Assembly (NCBI GenBank): GCA_026874595.1
Contig: CM049316.1
Span: 59,529,676-59,593,675, forward strand
Origin: Sipunculus nudus
Taxonomy: Eukaryota; Annelida; Sipuncula; Golfingiida; Sipunculidae
Length of the DNA: 64,000 bases
Direction: 5' to 3'
The notes beneath the pieces are model-generated. The model was not told the origin of the DNA and searched no databases. It worked only from the letters and a program-made list of their open reading frames with translations. Below, one piece after another: positions 23,490-35,049 of the stretch (position 1 is its first letter; each line of letters begins with the position of its first letter). The position numbers were made by a program, and so were the translations under genes.

Positions 23490-24085
23490 AGTCGTACAAA
23501 ACATGTATAATAAAAAAATACAATAATAGAGATACAGCGTTTCATGCATAAAAAGTATAATAAAGAAAAAAAATAGAAGAGATACACATCGCGTATCGTG
23601 CATAACGTATAATAAAGAACAGACAATAATAGAGATACACACTGCCTACCGTGCATAACATGTATTATAAAAATAATAGTAAATATACACAACGCGAATC
23701 GTGCATAACATGTATAATAAAAAAAAATAAACATACACACCGCGATTCGTGAATAACACGTATAATAAATAAAATACAATAATAGAGATACACACCGCGT
23801 ATCGTGCATAATATGTATAATAAAGAACAGACAATAGTAGAGATACACACCGCCTACCATGCATCACATGTTAAATAAAGAAAAGACAATAGTAGAGATA
23901 CACAACGCCTATCGTGCATAACATGTATAATAAAAAAAGAAGTAAACATACACACCGCGAATCGTGCATAACATGTATAATAAAGAAAATATAATAGTAG
24001 AGATACACACCGCAAATCGTGCATAACATGTATAATAAAGAAATTAAACAGTAGAGATACACCACGTATCGTGCAAAAAAAAATA
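23490..24085. repeat. 52-bp satellite array, unit 2 (about 11 units)
   Basis: Same unit as 7690-10775 (AGAGATACACACCGC, CGTGCATAACATGTATAAT), but only about 600 bases long and more diverged. It sits at the same intron position, so the fivefold length difference arose after the LRR units duplicated. Confidence 0.9.
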
Positions 24086-24089
24086 TGAA

Positions 24090-25334
24090 TATTTTTTTTA
24101 ATTGAGTACCGAGAAAAACATTTATCAAAAATGCTTGATACATGCTTGTATCCATCTATTTACAGATACTGTGACATAGTACCATTAACTATTAGCACAT
24201 AAGAAGATCTGTAAAAGATAAGATTGTGCCAGAAAAGATGATATTTAAAAATAAATACTCACCATCAGTCGAATCTTATAAATACATGGTGATGCAAATA
24301 ACACATTTCAATTATTAAAGGTATAATCCAGAAAACATAACATGATAAAATATCACGTCCACATTGTATGGCGATATGCACAATAATGTAACACGTACAA
24401 AATGTTAGGATATGTTGTAGACAAATTTAGATATCTATAATTATAACCGGGAACCCTTTAGCTGTACTTACTTGGTTATCTTGTTGACATCAAAAGCATC
24501 TTGACGAATTAAGTTCTATTTATGTATGTTATATAAATACATGATCCAATAGACATTCGTTGTCTATTAAACTTAAATTTGATGACCCATGTCATGAGAC
24601 GGACATTAATTCGTCAGTTTCTTGTCTGCCTGAATTTACACGAACGAAGATATGATATCTGGGAAAAAGCCACAGGAACTGTTTGCGGTGCCAACTTTGG
24701 ACAAATTCGAAAAAAAGAAATCATAATGTGGACAGTACGCTCCTAACGCAGCAGTTATACACTGTAAGTTCCCAAATCTCCCCACATGTAACCGCTGCTT
24801 TGTATATCCATTTTTCTGGGTTCGAACACCAGGGTGCGCATAGATTAAAGAATTGTAATCAGCCAAATGAGAGCGTTGTATTGTATTGTGCATCCAGCTC
24901 CAAATATTACACATGCGACACCCGCTCTCGATGGTCTGATTTTACCAGGACCTGCTCCCGCTTGTCTGTTTCTTGGCCCTGTGCCAGGCACCTTTATTGG
25001 TTTTATGTTTTCGTTAAACTTACCCCGGTTATACTCTTTGCTACTCAACTCGAGACATATAGAAGCGTTGTAAATGCTGGACTTCCTATACTGAATTTGG
25101 AAAAGCTTTGTATCATTAGTTATTTCTACAATTGTCTCCCGATTCTTCAGTCCATGTTTTCCAAGAAACGAACGGCCTCTTATCAGTGAAGTGAATTTGG
25201 AACTAGAGTTTTAACATGCTTCATTTGAATGATTTCATCAAATCCTTTGACTAGCAATTTGTTGCGTTCTAGATAATACAAAACGTCTTGCATTTCCTTA
25301 TGAATTTCTGACATGTGAAAAGATAAATTGACAT
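24090..25334. other. Intron block shared with unit 1 (10.8-12.5 kb)
   Basis: Contains a 168-codon plus-strand frame (24683-25189) and an overlapping 67-codon minus-strand frame. Neither stays open in the unit 1 copy and neither resembles a known family, so no gene is called. Confidence 0.4.
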
Positions 25335-26290
25335 TATAACCCCAAAGTTTCCTGATAGGTCCAAAATGTGTAGGTTACTCAATCCAGTGAATAACTCCGA
25401 TTGTAGTTCTTTAATTTCTTAGTTTCAGAAATTAAAAGAGACCCAATCACCTATAAAGCATGTTGAATTATCATGAAAAGTAGCTTCTTCCTTTTAAAAT
25501 AAACTTGTACCTGCCAAAATATTGCCTTGAAACCGTTTGCTTACTCCGGTAAACGAGTGTTTAAAAAACAGTTGACCGGGCGCGATCACAGGTGTCAACA
25601 TAAACACAGCGCGTGGGACTCGGTGCATCGCTGAGCCAAAACAACTGCCAATCATGAGATGCCATGACTGACTTGGCGCAAAAAATGTTATACATGTACA
25701 TGTTCCCACTGGCTGAGACATCGCGTGCTATGGCTTACAATCGGGCCTCTAGCCACGCGGCCTTTTAATGGTAAGCAGACTCATATTGACTGTGTTAACA
25801 AACACACAGAGCCATTACAAGGTATTAAACAGCCGTTCGCATGCTACTGAGACTGTGTGCTGGGATGGTTTGCTGGGAGTAGTGTGAAAGAACAGACATA
25901 ATATTGCGCCTGATTATGTCTCTTTAAGGTTTGGAATTCCTTTAAAGCAACCTTTCATAAGGACAGAAATATAGGTGTGAGAAACGATTAGATATTCAAT
26001 TTCAAAAAGTCCTCTGTTCTGTTGAATATGTATGGTTAAAATATAGTTGAAGGATAGATCAACAGTTCATACATATTTTGGGTAAGAAAATTAAGGTTTT
26101 TAAGGTCCTATGCTTCGAATAGAACAATTTGCAAATTAGGCTGTTACAACTGCAGTGAGTGCTTGAGGGAGCTCTTTGGTGAAGTGTGAGAAAGAATGTA
26201 CAGCGTTGTAATCTCATTGGTGTAGCATGAAACAGGAACTTGTTATAAGCCCTGCTATGAATGTGACAGCTGAAATAACAGATCATATTT
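25335..26290 (-). pseudogene. Decayed LRR first-exon fragment (unit 2), split by an insertion
   Basis: Same arrangement as 12500-13460. LRR-derived sequence at 25335-25437 and 25926-26290 surrounds the ~490-bp element. Frames are broken throughout. It lies in the intron of gene C. Confidence 0.65.
25439..25925. mobile_element. ~490-bp dispersed insertion, second copy
   Basis: Starts AGACCCAATCACCTATAAAG and ends GCCTGATTATGTCTCTTT, homologous to 12605-13102 and partly to 55080-55325. Confidence 0.6.
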
Positions 26291-26294
26291 TGCC

Positions 26295-27401
26295 ATCATC
26301 ATTTTTATAATAGCACTTAGGGGCGGAACAGTTGCTGATTCAGTGCCAAGGCTGCTGAATACTGAGTTTTCTGTATAATAACTTAAAATAGAGGATAGGA
26401 GATATATTTTATAACCACAGATATTTCATTGGATCTTATACATCTGAACAAATAAAATTCTTCCTTATAATCAACACACTTATACATTAGATAATTGGGT
26501 TGTATGTGGACATATTTCATAACCACAGATATTTATTTGGATCTTATACTTCTGAACTGAACAAATGTTATTCTTCTATAGGATCAACTCAATTATATAT
26601 AGATAATTGGGTTGTCTGTAAAAATATACATATGATAAAATAATACCGGTTTCTTTGCTTTTTTTACCAGAAAAAATGTACGTTCATCAGGATGTATTTG
26701 GCAATATGGGCTACATTATGTTACAATTATACAATTATACCAGACTAAGATCCACATAGGAAACAAGTTAACATACCAGGAAGTTTATGTGCATGTTGAC
26801 ATTATTATATGACAAAAGTTGATCAGGTAATATATCGGTGCATATTATTTACTGTATCTCAGTAACTATTCTTGCTACATGAATTTACTTTGATATGCAG
26901 TACTGAAGGACATGCTTATTATCATGTGTAGAAACGTTACGTTTTAATCTTTAAATACATGAAACATATGTTGCCAAATGGATATTTGTTTCAATATTTG
27001 ACTTTGACCCAGCGACCATTTATAAAACAGGGTATAAACCAGTTTATTAAAAAAATGAATTTACGCCGAGTGACCTATACAGAGAAGCCCACTTGTTAAT
27101 TCACTCGTCCCTGTCACTTTTATCAATTTATCAGGACAGGTTTCGACACCTTCTTTTCATGTTTACCAATTTTATTTAATATTTTTGGAGATTCCCTAAT
27201 AAGAGTGCCAGTATATCATGAGAGAATTAATGGATTTTCCTGAACCTTAGCCGTATTTTTATCAAGGGCAGTTTCATCAGTAAAACTTGGTTGTCGAAGT
27301 CACCTGCTTATTCTTCTCCCCGTGATGTTGCTTTTATCTTTGAAAATGCTAGATTACAGCAGTTGAGCCATTTTGTCAGCAGTGTTTTAGTGGATTGTCC
27401 T

Positions 27402-27455
<54 letters not shown>

Positions 27456-28317
27456 CATGTTAAGTTTCGTTTGCTCCACTGAGTTCGATCATCCAAGATA
27501 AATATGTAGTCCTTTGCCCATCGTCCTCAAAGTTTGTAGTCAGGCTTTATCTTGTGTGTCTGAATGAATACTGACAGAATGCTTTCCTACGAAAACATTC
27601 TCGCATCGTCGTCAAACTATAACTATCGTCATAATGACCCATTTATCCCCTACAATTATGCGTTTATTTCCTCCTACTCTCAGCTTGGTACGCATTCATT
27701 TGTTTTTACGTGCAAAGCGGCCTATAGTGGCTGATGTCCCACTTGTTGTAAGCCATATGGGTTGATGAAAATCAGGCTTAATAAGTTTAACTTTGTTCTT
27801 TGTTCATTGTTCTATTCTCAACACAATTACTCCGTCCGACTAGTTTCCATATGTCAACCTACATAATATTAGAAATGGCACAAAGCAAATATAATACTTT
27901 ACCTTTATATTCTTTATACATACTTATTAATGAGGCAGCTGGCAACCAGAGCGAATAAACTAAGAACTTCTAGTGATCGCAGGGCACAATTCTTGGTGTA
28001 ATTGAAACAATTCCCAAATTATAAAAGGACCTTAATGTTCAAGGTAGGAATCGAAAGATGAAACATACAGAACATATAGGATTTCTGTTCGCTAAAATGT
28101 ATATTGATAAAGAATAAACTAATTTCCAGGAGAAATCTGAATGTAATACTTTATCTTTAAATAACAGAATACTAAGGAATTCTGATTACGAATGGAGACA
28201 CCAAATAATATATAATTGCCTTTCTGTAAATGCGTAATTGACAATATGAGGAATATTCATGCAGCCTTCATTCGTACTGTTTTTTATATAAAGCGATTAA
28301 TTTATGGTTATACTTAC
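26295..28317. other. Intron of LRR gene C with (TA)n
   Basis: Aligns with 13500-15920. A TA microsatellite (27404-27451) sits exactly where unit 1 has about 500 bases (14530-15045) that are missing here. No gene. Confidence 0.5.
27404..27451. repeat. (TA)n microsatellite at a deletion point
   Basis: About 48 bases of TA. The flanks match 14528 and 15043 of unit 1. Confidence 0.95.
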
Positions 28318-29344
28318 GATTTTCAAACGTTCCACTTGAGCTAAAAGCGAGACAATCAGAACCGTCGTAAACGGCAGTTTTCCTGCATTTAAGTTCGAAG
28401 AGCTTTGAACCATTAGCAATTTCCACCATTATATGTTGGCGAAGGTTCCCTAAGAACCGAGCTCGCATCGAAGAAATGTCGTTAGGGCAAGAAGTATAAT
28501 ATGATTCGTTTTGGTCGTTCGTCTGAATGTGAGCGTGTTCGATTATAGAATTGGAGCAGTTTGACGAAAACATCTTATGTGTGCCTTCTTGTGTTAGCAC
28601 GTGAGAAGAAGTACTAACATTGTTTCTCCAAAGCCAGAATCCAACGGAGATGTTTAAACCATTTCCACAAACACAATATATATTTTCAAATACCCCGGCT
28701 TCTTCAACAATACACGACACCGCGCCAAAGCCCGTTTGACGTAAATCTATGGATAGAGCTTGAATGGTTTCAGGCAATAAAACATCATAGGTTATGCAGT
28801 ATAGGCTGTTCCAAGATATGTTTAAAACTTTTAAATGTTTCAAATGAACAAATAAACTGCTTGTCATGTGGTTTATCATATTTCTTGAGACGTCCAACAT
28901 GATAAGATTGCCCAATCCAGTGAAGAACTCTGTTTTTAGTGCTGTTATAGAATTATTTCTCAGTGTCAGAAATTTAAGGCTTGGTATTCCTGCAAAGGAA
29001 CCATTCATGAGGATAGAAATCTTGTTGTTAGAAATGTTGAGTTGTTCAATCACCAAAGATCCTCTGAATTGTTGAACATTTATGGCTGAAAGATAGTTGG
29101 AGGATAGGTCAATAGCACGCATATGTTGTAGGTCCGCAAACGGGGAAGGTCCCATGCTTCTTATTGAACAGTTGGTCAGTGTGATGGATGTGAGTCCGTA
29201 AGCATGTTCAAAAAATGAACTGTTTAGATGAATGAATGACTTCACCTTATCCGTGTCCCTTTGTAATCCCTTTGGACACAAACAGTTTGTAACCCCCATC
29301 ATCACTGCAATGACAGAGAGGACCATTTCAGATCTTGTAGCCAT
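28318..29344 (-). CDS. LRR receptor gene C, first coding exon (signal peptide, LRRs, ectodomain)
   Basis: ATG at 29344 is chosen because a hydrophobic signal peptide follows immediately (MVLSVIAVMMGVTNCLC). The in-frame extension upstream is not hydrophobic and is not needed. Five 24-residue LRRs run from about residue 51 to 170 (e.g. LKFLTLRNNSITAL, LIMLDVSRNMI), capped by LKVLNISWNSLYC. A Cys-containing ectodomain follows (CVCGNG, NCSNS, SCPND, ELKCRK, SDCLAF) with several N-glycosylation sequons. The exon ends at donor ATC|GTAAGTATAA with one leftover base that matches the phase of 22775. The spliced product is 475 aa, a type I single-pass membrane protein probably exposed at the cell surface. 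A role in recognition or adhesion is inference from the LRR architecture; the family was not identified further. Confidence 0.85.
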
Positions 29345-29404
29345 GTCTAAACAAATGTAAAAAATAGGCTTCAGTGAGACTGGGTTTAGAGTTCCCTGGG
29401 TGGC

Positions 29405-29414
29405 TAAATATATA
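29405..29414 (-). promoter_or_regulatory. Possible TATA box of LRR gene C
   Basis: TATATATTTA on the minus strand about 60-70 bases upstream of the ATG. Copy B has a disrupted version. A pyrimidine-rich TTTACATTTGTTTAG just before the ATG could alternatively be a 3' splice site for an upstream non-coding exon. Confidence 0.3.
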
Positions 29415-29847
29415 GGGCTATAACAAGGAAGAGTCATAAGCTTACACAAACACGCAAAACATCCTGAAACACAATTAACTGATTAACTATTGGTATACCG
29501 ATTTACAGACGCGTTATCTGATATATAATATTTATATACAGAATTAAACCGTAGTCATATGCAGTACAGTGTAATTATACCGCGGTTCTCCAGTTAATTA
29601 TCTTGTCACTATTGTAGTTTTTCCTTGTCATGGATGTATATCAATACATGGCTGTAGGGAAGTTTGCCTACGTCATGATAATGTTTTTATTAGTGGCTAT
29701 TATAAAACGAGACAACGCAATTATCTAGGAAATTAACTGAGGTAACATTGAGCATTATTTAGTTCAGAGAACGTTGACAGCTCTCTTACGTTCAGTGTCT
29801 GCCTTAGCTCAATTTCAAGACAGGTAGTGAAACTAAAGTTTTATTTA
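29415..29847. other. 5' flank of LRR gene C
   Basis: Non-coding, matching the flank of copy B (20140-20735) without the 202-bp MITE. Confidence 0.45.
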
Positions 29848-31257
29848 TTATGTATATGTCACAGGACAAACTCCAATCCAGTAGAATCGTCGATCTTACT
29901 AGGACAAAGTCCGATCAGACTTTCTACTTGAAGAAACTCCGATCGGACTTTCTACTGGTAGGATCAGCGATTCTAATAGGACAAACTCTCATCATTGCCT
30001 TTACTGAGACAAACTCCGATAGACCAGAGACCATAACATAATAAGACTTTCTACTAGTAGAATCGGCGATTCTACTAGGACAAACTCCGATCGTTGTCTC
30101 TACTAGGACAAACTCCAATCATATATACATGTAATAGTTGGATCAGAGCTTCTGCTAGGACAAACCCCGATTGTGGTCTCTACTAGGACAAACTTACCAT
30201 AATGGTCTAATTTCTGAAACCTGAGATTATGAATAAATTAAACACAGTAATATGGTAACCAAAAGTTTTATTTATGATTATACATAATATGACTTTATTT
30301 ACTGTTGGATGTATATATTGCAATTTTTCTCTGTGATTTTAGAACAGGATGTGAATGAGATACTTTAGATCTATCCTTAAATTAAGGAATTTTACAATTA
30401 TACAAGTAGATAAACAGTTTGTGCTTATATGTGCTTTTATTTGAATTTTTTAGAAAATGAACTTTTATAAATTGTACTTAACCAAGGGATGTGTATTTCT
30501 GAGAATCAAAGTTCTATTTGAAAATACCTACATTTTGTATCAGTGGTTTAATTGATAAACGTAAGTACAGGTGGATGTATATATTGCATTTTTTTGCTGT
30601 GAATTTAAGACAGGATGTGAACGAAATATTTTATATCAATATTAAGGACTTTTACATATATACAAGTAGATAAACAGTTTGTGCTTACATGTGCTGGTGC
30701 TTGTATTTGTAATTTTTTTTATCAAATAAAATTGTATGAATATGTTTGAATGAAACATTTAGATGTATATCTGTGACTTGTATATGTAATCGTAGGATAT
30801 TGTGTTTTATCATATGTGCTTGTATTTATTTTTCTTTATTTTTTCAAACACATAAATAAAACATTTGGTTAAAATATTACTATTTTTTATTTAGTTTTAA
30901 TCTTAGGTTTCAGAAATTAGGTAAATTATGTTAAGTATCTCCTTGTAGAGACTACAATCGGAGTTTGTCCTGGTAGAGACTACTATCAGAGTTTGTCCCA
31001 GTAGAGGCCACGATCGGAGTTTGTCCTAGCAGAATCGCCGATTCCACCAGTAGAAAGTCTAATTATGTTGGGGTCTCTGGTTGATCGGAGTTTGTCCTAG
31101 TAGAGGCTATGATCGGAGTTTGTACTTGTAGAATCGCCGATCCTACTAGTAGAAAGTCTGATCGGAGTTTCTCCTAGAAGAAAGTCCGATCGGACTTTGT
31201 CCTAGTAAGATCGATGATTCTACTGGATCGGAGTTTGTCCTGTGACACATTTATGTA
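29848..31257. mobile_element. Foldback element with ~350-bp sub-repeated inverted termini and 7-bp target duplication
   Basis: Flanked by TTATGTA at 29848-29854 and 31251-31257. The left terminus (29855 to about 30215) and the right terminus (about 30930-31250) are reverse complements over some 320-360 bases, starting TATGTCACAGGACAAACTCC and ending GAGTTTGTCCTGTGACACAT. Each terminus is built from repeated words such as ACTAGGACAAACTCCGATCG, GACTTTCTACTAGTAG and GAATCGGCGATTCTAC. The interior (30215-30930) is AT-rich with a ~267-bp direct duplication (about 30304 and 30571, both containing AAGTAGATAAACAGTTTGTG). No transposase frame: a non-autonomous foldback transposon. Confidence 0.9.
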
Positions 31258-31293
31258 AGATATAGAACAAGAATACACAAAAAAAGTCGGATA

Positions 31294-31365
31294 ACCCCGT
31301 ATGGGAATAGAACCCATGACCCTTCGATTGCCGGTCATCTGCTCTACCACTTAGCTAACAGGGAT
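31294..31365 (-). ncRNA. tRNA-like sequence (degenerate tRNA or SINE head)
   Basis: Minus strand, 72 bases. A D-arm/A-box TAGCTAAGTGGTAGAGC and a T-arm/B-box ATGGGTTCTATTCCCAT are present, with a perfect 5-bp T stem. The acceptor stem pairs at only five of seven positions, and the anticodon stem does not form well (no clean 5-bp helix, no T33). This fits a decayed tRNA gene or the head of a tRNA-derived SINE. A functional tRNA is unlikely. Confidence 0.55.
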
Positions 31366-31523
31366 CCCCAACTTTCTCTGTGTATCAGCTCATTTTCATA
31401 GGAACCAGCGAAGTGAATTCACTACTGTGACTGGTATTATACATACTATGTGTGTCGACACAGCGACTTTGCATGCAGCAGTGATAAACTGATGGCCTTT
31501 TATTGTGTGCATCAAATATGATA

Positions 31524-31584
31524 TAGAAAGATGTTGAATGGCAATTTGTTGAAATGTGATTGAATGGCATTCAACATCTTTCTA
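31524..31584. other. Perfect 17-bp hairpin
   Basis: TAGAAAGATGTTGAATG at 31524-31540 is exactly reverse-complemented at 31568-31584, with a 27-base spacer. It could be the ends of a tiny element or a palindromic scar. No function is assigned. Confidence 0.6.
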
Positions 31585-32013
31585 CATTTATGTAAATTTA
31601 TACTTTGTTTTCTCTTAACAGTATATAGATTACCTAGGTTTATCTTAATTAGTTATCATATTCAGTCTACAACTTACAACTCAGCTGTCCGACAGTCCAT
31701 TAAGCGGGCATAAATCGTAACCGTTGAACCTGGAAACTTCCAACTTAACATCTAGTTATGTCCTGGACAAATCTTCGTGCAGACCAAAAATTAAGTTAAG
31801 CTGACATAAATATTCTGCGAGGTACGGGGGAAAACATTTTCACACCTCCCGTCATAGATATTACATAACAGGTTTTATGGTTATGGATGCTTAAGGCCGG
31901 GCAAGAAGGATACTCTTTAGTAAACTGGATTCTTTCTGTCCGTTTAACGCTCTATTCACCCTTTGACTGTATGTCCATCTCTCAATCTCAATAATTGCAC
32001 AAAGTGTCACAAG
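31585..32013. other. Unannotated intergenic
   Basis: No gene or repeat recognised up to the point where homology with 46915 onward begins. Confidence 0.4.
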
Positions 32014-32312
32014 AACTGGGCTAAGAATTGATCTGAAAGTTTCCATGACGATTGGTTCCTAAAAGGACGTTTGCCATTGAATTTGAAAAGTCGCTAAGAA
32101 TCATGTGGAATATTGCCGCATAAATTGATTCAAACCAACGTAAGGTTCAATACACTTTAGCAATTCTATAGAGACTGGAGACCTCTGAGCTACATACTCG
32201 GAAATCAGTTTGCAGACTGTGCAGGTTTACCTTGTTATGCATTCCTCAGTTGCGGCAAAAAGGTCGTTATAGACTTGCATATTAATAAGAGGTAACTTGT
32301 AGTTAGACCAGC

Positions 32313-34525
32313 GGCGTACCTGGCCTCATTGCCGCCCGGGGCGGTCTTTGAAATTGCCGCCCCTCTCACAAAACATTACAAAACTGGATCACATATTGAA
32401 ACATATCGTGTCAAATGCCCTTGTCACAGGCTTGTATTTGACAACAACGCAATTATATGGATGAATTCATTGGCAGGGAATTCTTCCGCCACATATTAAA
32501 GAGCAGACATATCTTTGCTAATGTAAAACAAAAGATGGTTCGAAACGAGTATATTTCATTATGAAGTGAACAGAAAGGAATAAAACGAATAAATTGAAAT
32601 TATAAACAGATACACTGCAGGATACACATATAATGTGAGAAATTGATCTTTCATCATTCATGTAAATACGATTTTATGATTACTTTCTACTCAACTTGGG
32701 AAAAAAACTTTATTTGGTGAGTGTTATTCCATTCAAAACGCATACAAATGCCTTGTTACATCTATAATTCTACCTCTTGTTATCGCATATGACAGCAGGT
32801 ACACCTAATAGAGCTATTGAGATATGCATGCAACTGCTGCATGCAAGGCACTTTAGTCTTTACTTCAAAAGCGTAATTCATGAGTTAATCCTATATATGT
32901 AGGCAGGGTTTGTTTAATATTTTCACATAAAAAATCTAATGTATGGACAAACTGACTTTTTTAATCAAAATATCCTCAAAGTTAAAAGCATACTTTAATT
33001 CAAGGCTACATCAAAATTATTTTTGAATTATAGTGATTATGCACTTTGCGAGGTTTTATTTATGAAATTATGACTATTTGTTATTCAAAAAAGTATCTAA
33101 ATAAATTTCAAGTTTTGATATTATTTAAATATATATTATAATTTAATTTCAAATGATTTGTCACAATATACAACAACTGTCTGTAGGTTGTGAATCATTA
33201 AACTGTTAATAACAGAATTAACAGTCCAGGTAAATTTATCTTTAATTTAAGTTTTGAACTCTAAAAGTCAAAACTGATACTTTATTCGTATTTTGAAAAT
33301 GTGGCTAAGCGGCCAGGGGGGTTTGTCCCGCCGGACAGTTATAATAGAATAATATCTTAAAGTTAAAATAATTCCTACATAGGTCTGGATGTTTATTGTT
33401 TTTATCCAAGTTACATAAAAGATCATGCAGGCCATATTGGTTAATCAAAAGACACAGGCATTTATTAGTACTCATTATATACACGATAGTGTAAACGTGT
33501 GTATTTTAACGAGACTGATGTTTGAGTATGAAGAATCATGGAAAAAGGGCATTTCAGGTTGTTTCAGGCTGTTTAACTAACCTGGAATTTCGGGAATTCA
33601 AGGGTTCAAGAATGGAAATTCTTAATACTTTCCAAGGCAAGAGCAACACAATTCGTCAAAATATTTTTCGCACGATGTGTACGACAGACCCCACCCCCAC
33701 CACCGGGGGTCATTAGTCTTCTGGTGGGGTTTTTCCCTGGTGATTATCAGGTGCTGCTAGGGATTTCTGTAAACGACGACCGTCCTTAAATGCAGGCTTT
33801 TTGCATGACTGGTCAGTTTATCGATGGCGTTCTGACATTGCAAGACCACAGATCTAACAAAGATAGAGATCGTCCGCAAATAATTTGGTTGGTTTCACTG
33901 CCCAGTATTTAATCCCTGAAATTCTTGAAGAGGGACAAAAAGGCCAAATTTGAACTTTTTGAGGAACTCCTTATGCCACTGATTATACTTAATCCCAGAA
34001 ATGCCGCCCCCATAAATGTACAATTCGTTCGCTAATCATTCTTTAGGTTCCACTGTCCAGTTCATAATCCCTGAAAGACTTGAACATGGGCCTAAAAGGC
34101 CGAATTTAATTTTTAGGAATTCCTTGTGCCACTTATTATACGAATTCACTGAAATGCCGCCCCAAAAAATGTACAAATCGTTCGCTAATCATTTGGTAAG
34201 TTCCATTGACAAATCGTTCGTTTATCATTTCATTTGGTATGTTCCATTGTCCAGTTTATAATCCCTGGAATACCTGAGGAACTCCTTATGCCACTGATTA
34301 TACTAATTCACTACCCCCCCCCACCCCCCCACAATTTGTAAATCGTTCGCTTATCATTTTGTAGGTTCCACTACCCAGTTGATAATCTCTAAAATACTTA
34401 AAATGTGACAAACAGGCCAAATTTTTATTTTTATAGGAATTCCTTGTGCCACCCATTATACTAATTCTCTGAAATGCCGCCCCAAAAATGTGCCGCCCGG
34501 GGCGGGGCCCTTACGACCACCCCAC
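32313..34525. mobile_element. Probable hAT-type element remnant
   Basis: The left end CAGCGGCGTACCTGGCC, followed by GCCGCCCGGGGCGG, resembles hAT termini (CAGnGGCGTA). The same GC-rich palindromic word GCCGCCCGGGGCGG recurs at the other end (about 34490). Unit 2 lacks the whole block: after GTAGTTAGAC it reads on into different sequence. The right terminus is unclear because homology with unit 2 resumes within CACCCCACTATCACG. No transposase frame was found. Confidence 0.5.
33860..34500. repeat. ~155-bp tandem repeat, four copies
   Basis: Each copy carries ATCGTTCGCTAATCATTT, GGTTCCACTGTCCAGTT, ATAATCCCTGAAAT, AGGCC, GAATTCCTTGTGCCACT and GAAATGCCGCCCC in the same order. Copies are diverged, and one carries a C-rich run near 34313-34330. 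Lies inside the hAT-like block. Confidence 0.75.
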
Positions 34526-34529
34526 TATC

Positions 34530-34944
34530 ACGCCTACCAACGATAAGACGGTCAAATTTTTGTCCCTAACTAATATCAATCATCATAAAGACCTCCCTTC
34601 AACACGACCAACCCGCTAACAAGACAACTTTGGCTTCTCCCGCAGGTGGTCGTGGTACTGAAATTTCACTGTTCATAATAAACGTGAACATTTTAAATTA
34701 CGATTAATAACATGCAAATATTACATTTATATCTGAAACGTTAATGAGGGTTTGGATAAAAAAAATGGAGAATACCAGAATTAATGCCTACATAGGAAAC
34801 AATATGTTTCACACCATGCATAATCAATAAACATTTTCATGAATTATTGTCTCCACATTCTTTTTATTCCGCAAAAGGAAGTGGGTTAAGGAAGAATTAT
34901 ATATAGGCCTCGGAATAGTATGTTATCACTATAGTATTTCCCAG
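34530..34944. other. Non-coding block shared with 47500-47860
   Basis: Paralogous to unit 2 (TGTTTCACACCATGCATAAT in both). No gene. Confidence 0.5.
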
Positions 34945-35045
34945 TCTGGTCAAGTGCGTCCATTTTCTGTGTTATACTTCCTATATTTAGTCAGCTAGTC
35001 CGTTATCACCATGGTGACGCAGCCTCTCTTACCGGTCTGAACCTT
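34945..35045 (-). pseudogene. Scrap of isomerase exon 1
   Basis: The minus strand reads CVTMVITD and then, in a shifted frame, MDALDQTGK. It matches the beginning and end of the isomerase first exon (CVTMEITD, MDALDQAE). The ATG codon is lost and stops intervene. It is the unit 1 counterpart of the E3 first exon; the E3 middle exons are absent here. Confidence 0.65.
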
Positions 35046-35049
35046 CTTT

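Larger units (their letters stand above)
21475..29850. repeat. LRR segmental duplication, unit 2
   Basis: Collinear partner of 6040-20735 (see there). This copy is the simpler one: a single first exon, a short satellite, no Harbinger-like insertion and no 202-bp MITE. It holds the only intact LRR gene. Confidence 0.85.

Noticed and set aside
24683-25189. 168-codon plus-strand frame in the LRR intron
   Set aside because: Its paralog at 11962-12240 is broken by indels, composition is not protein-like, and an antisense frame overlaps it. Treated as non-coding.
7184-29344. Toll-like receptor identity for the LRR genes
   Set aside because: The cytoplasmic part is a short Ser/Thr/Pro-rich tail without any TIR domain.
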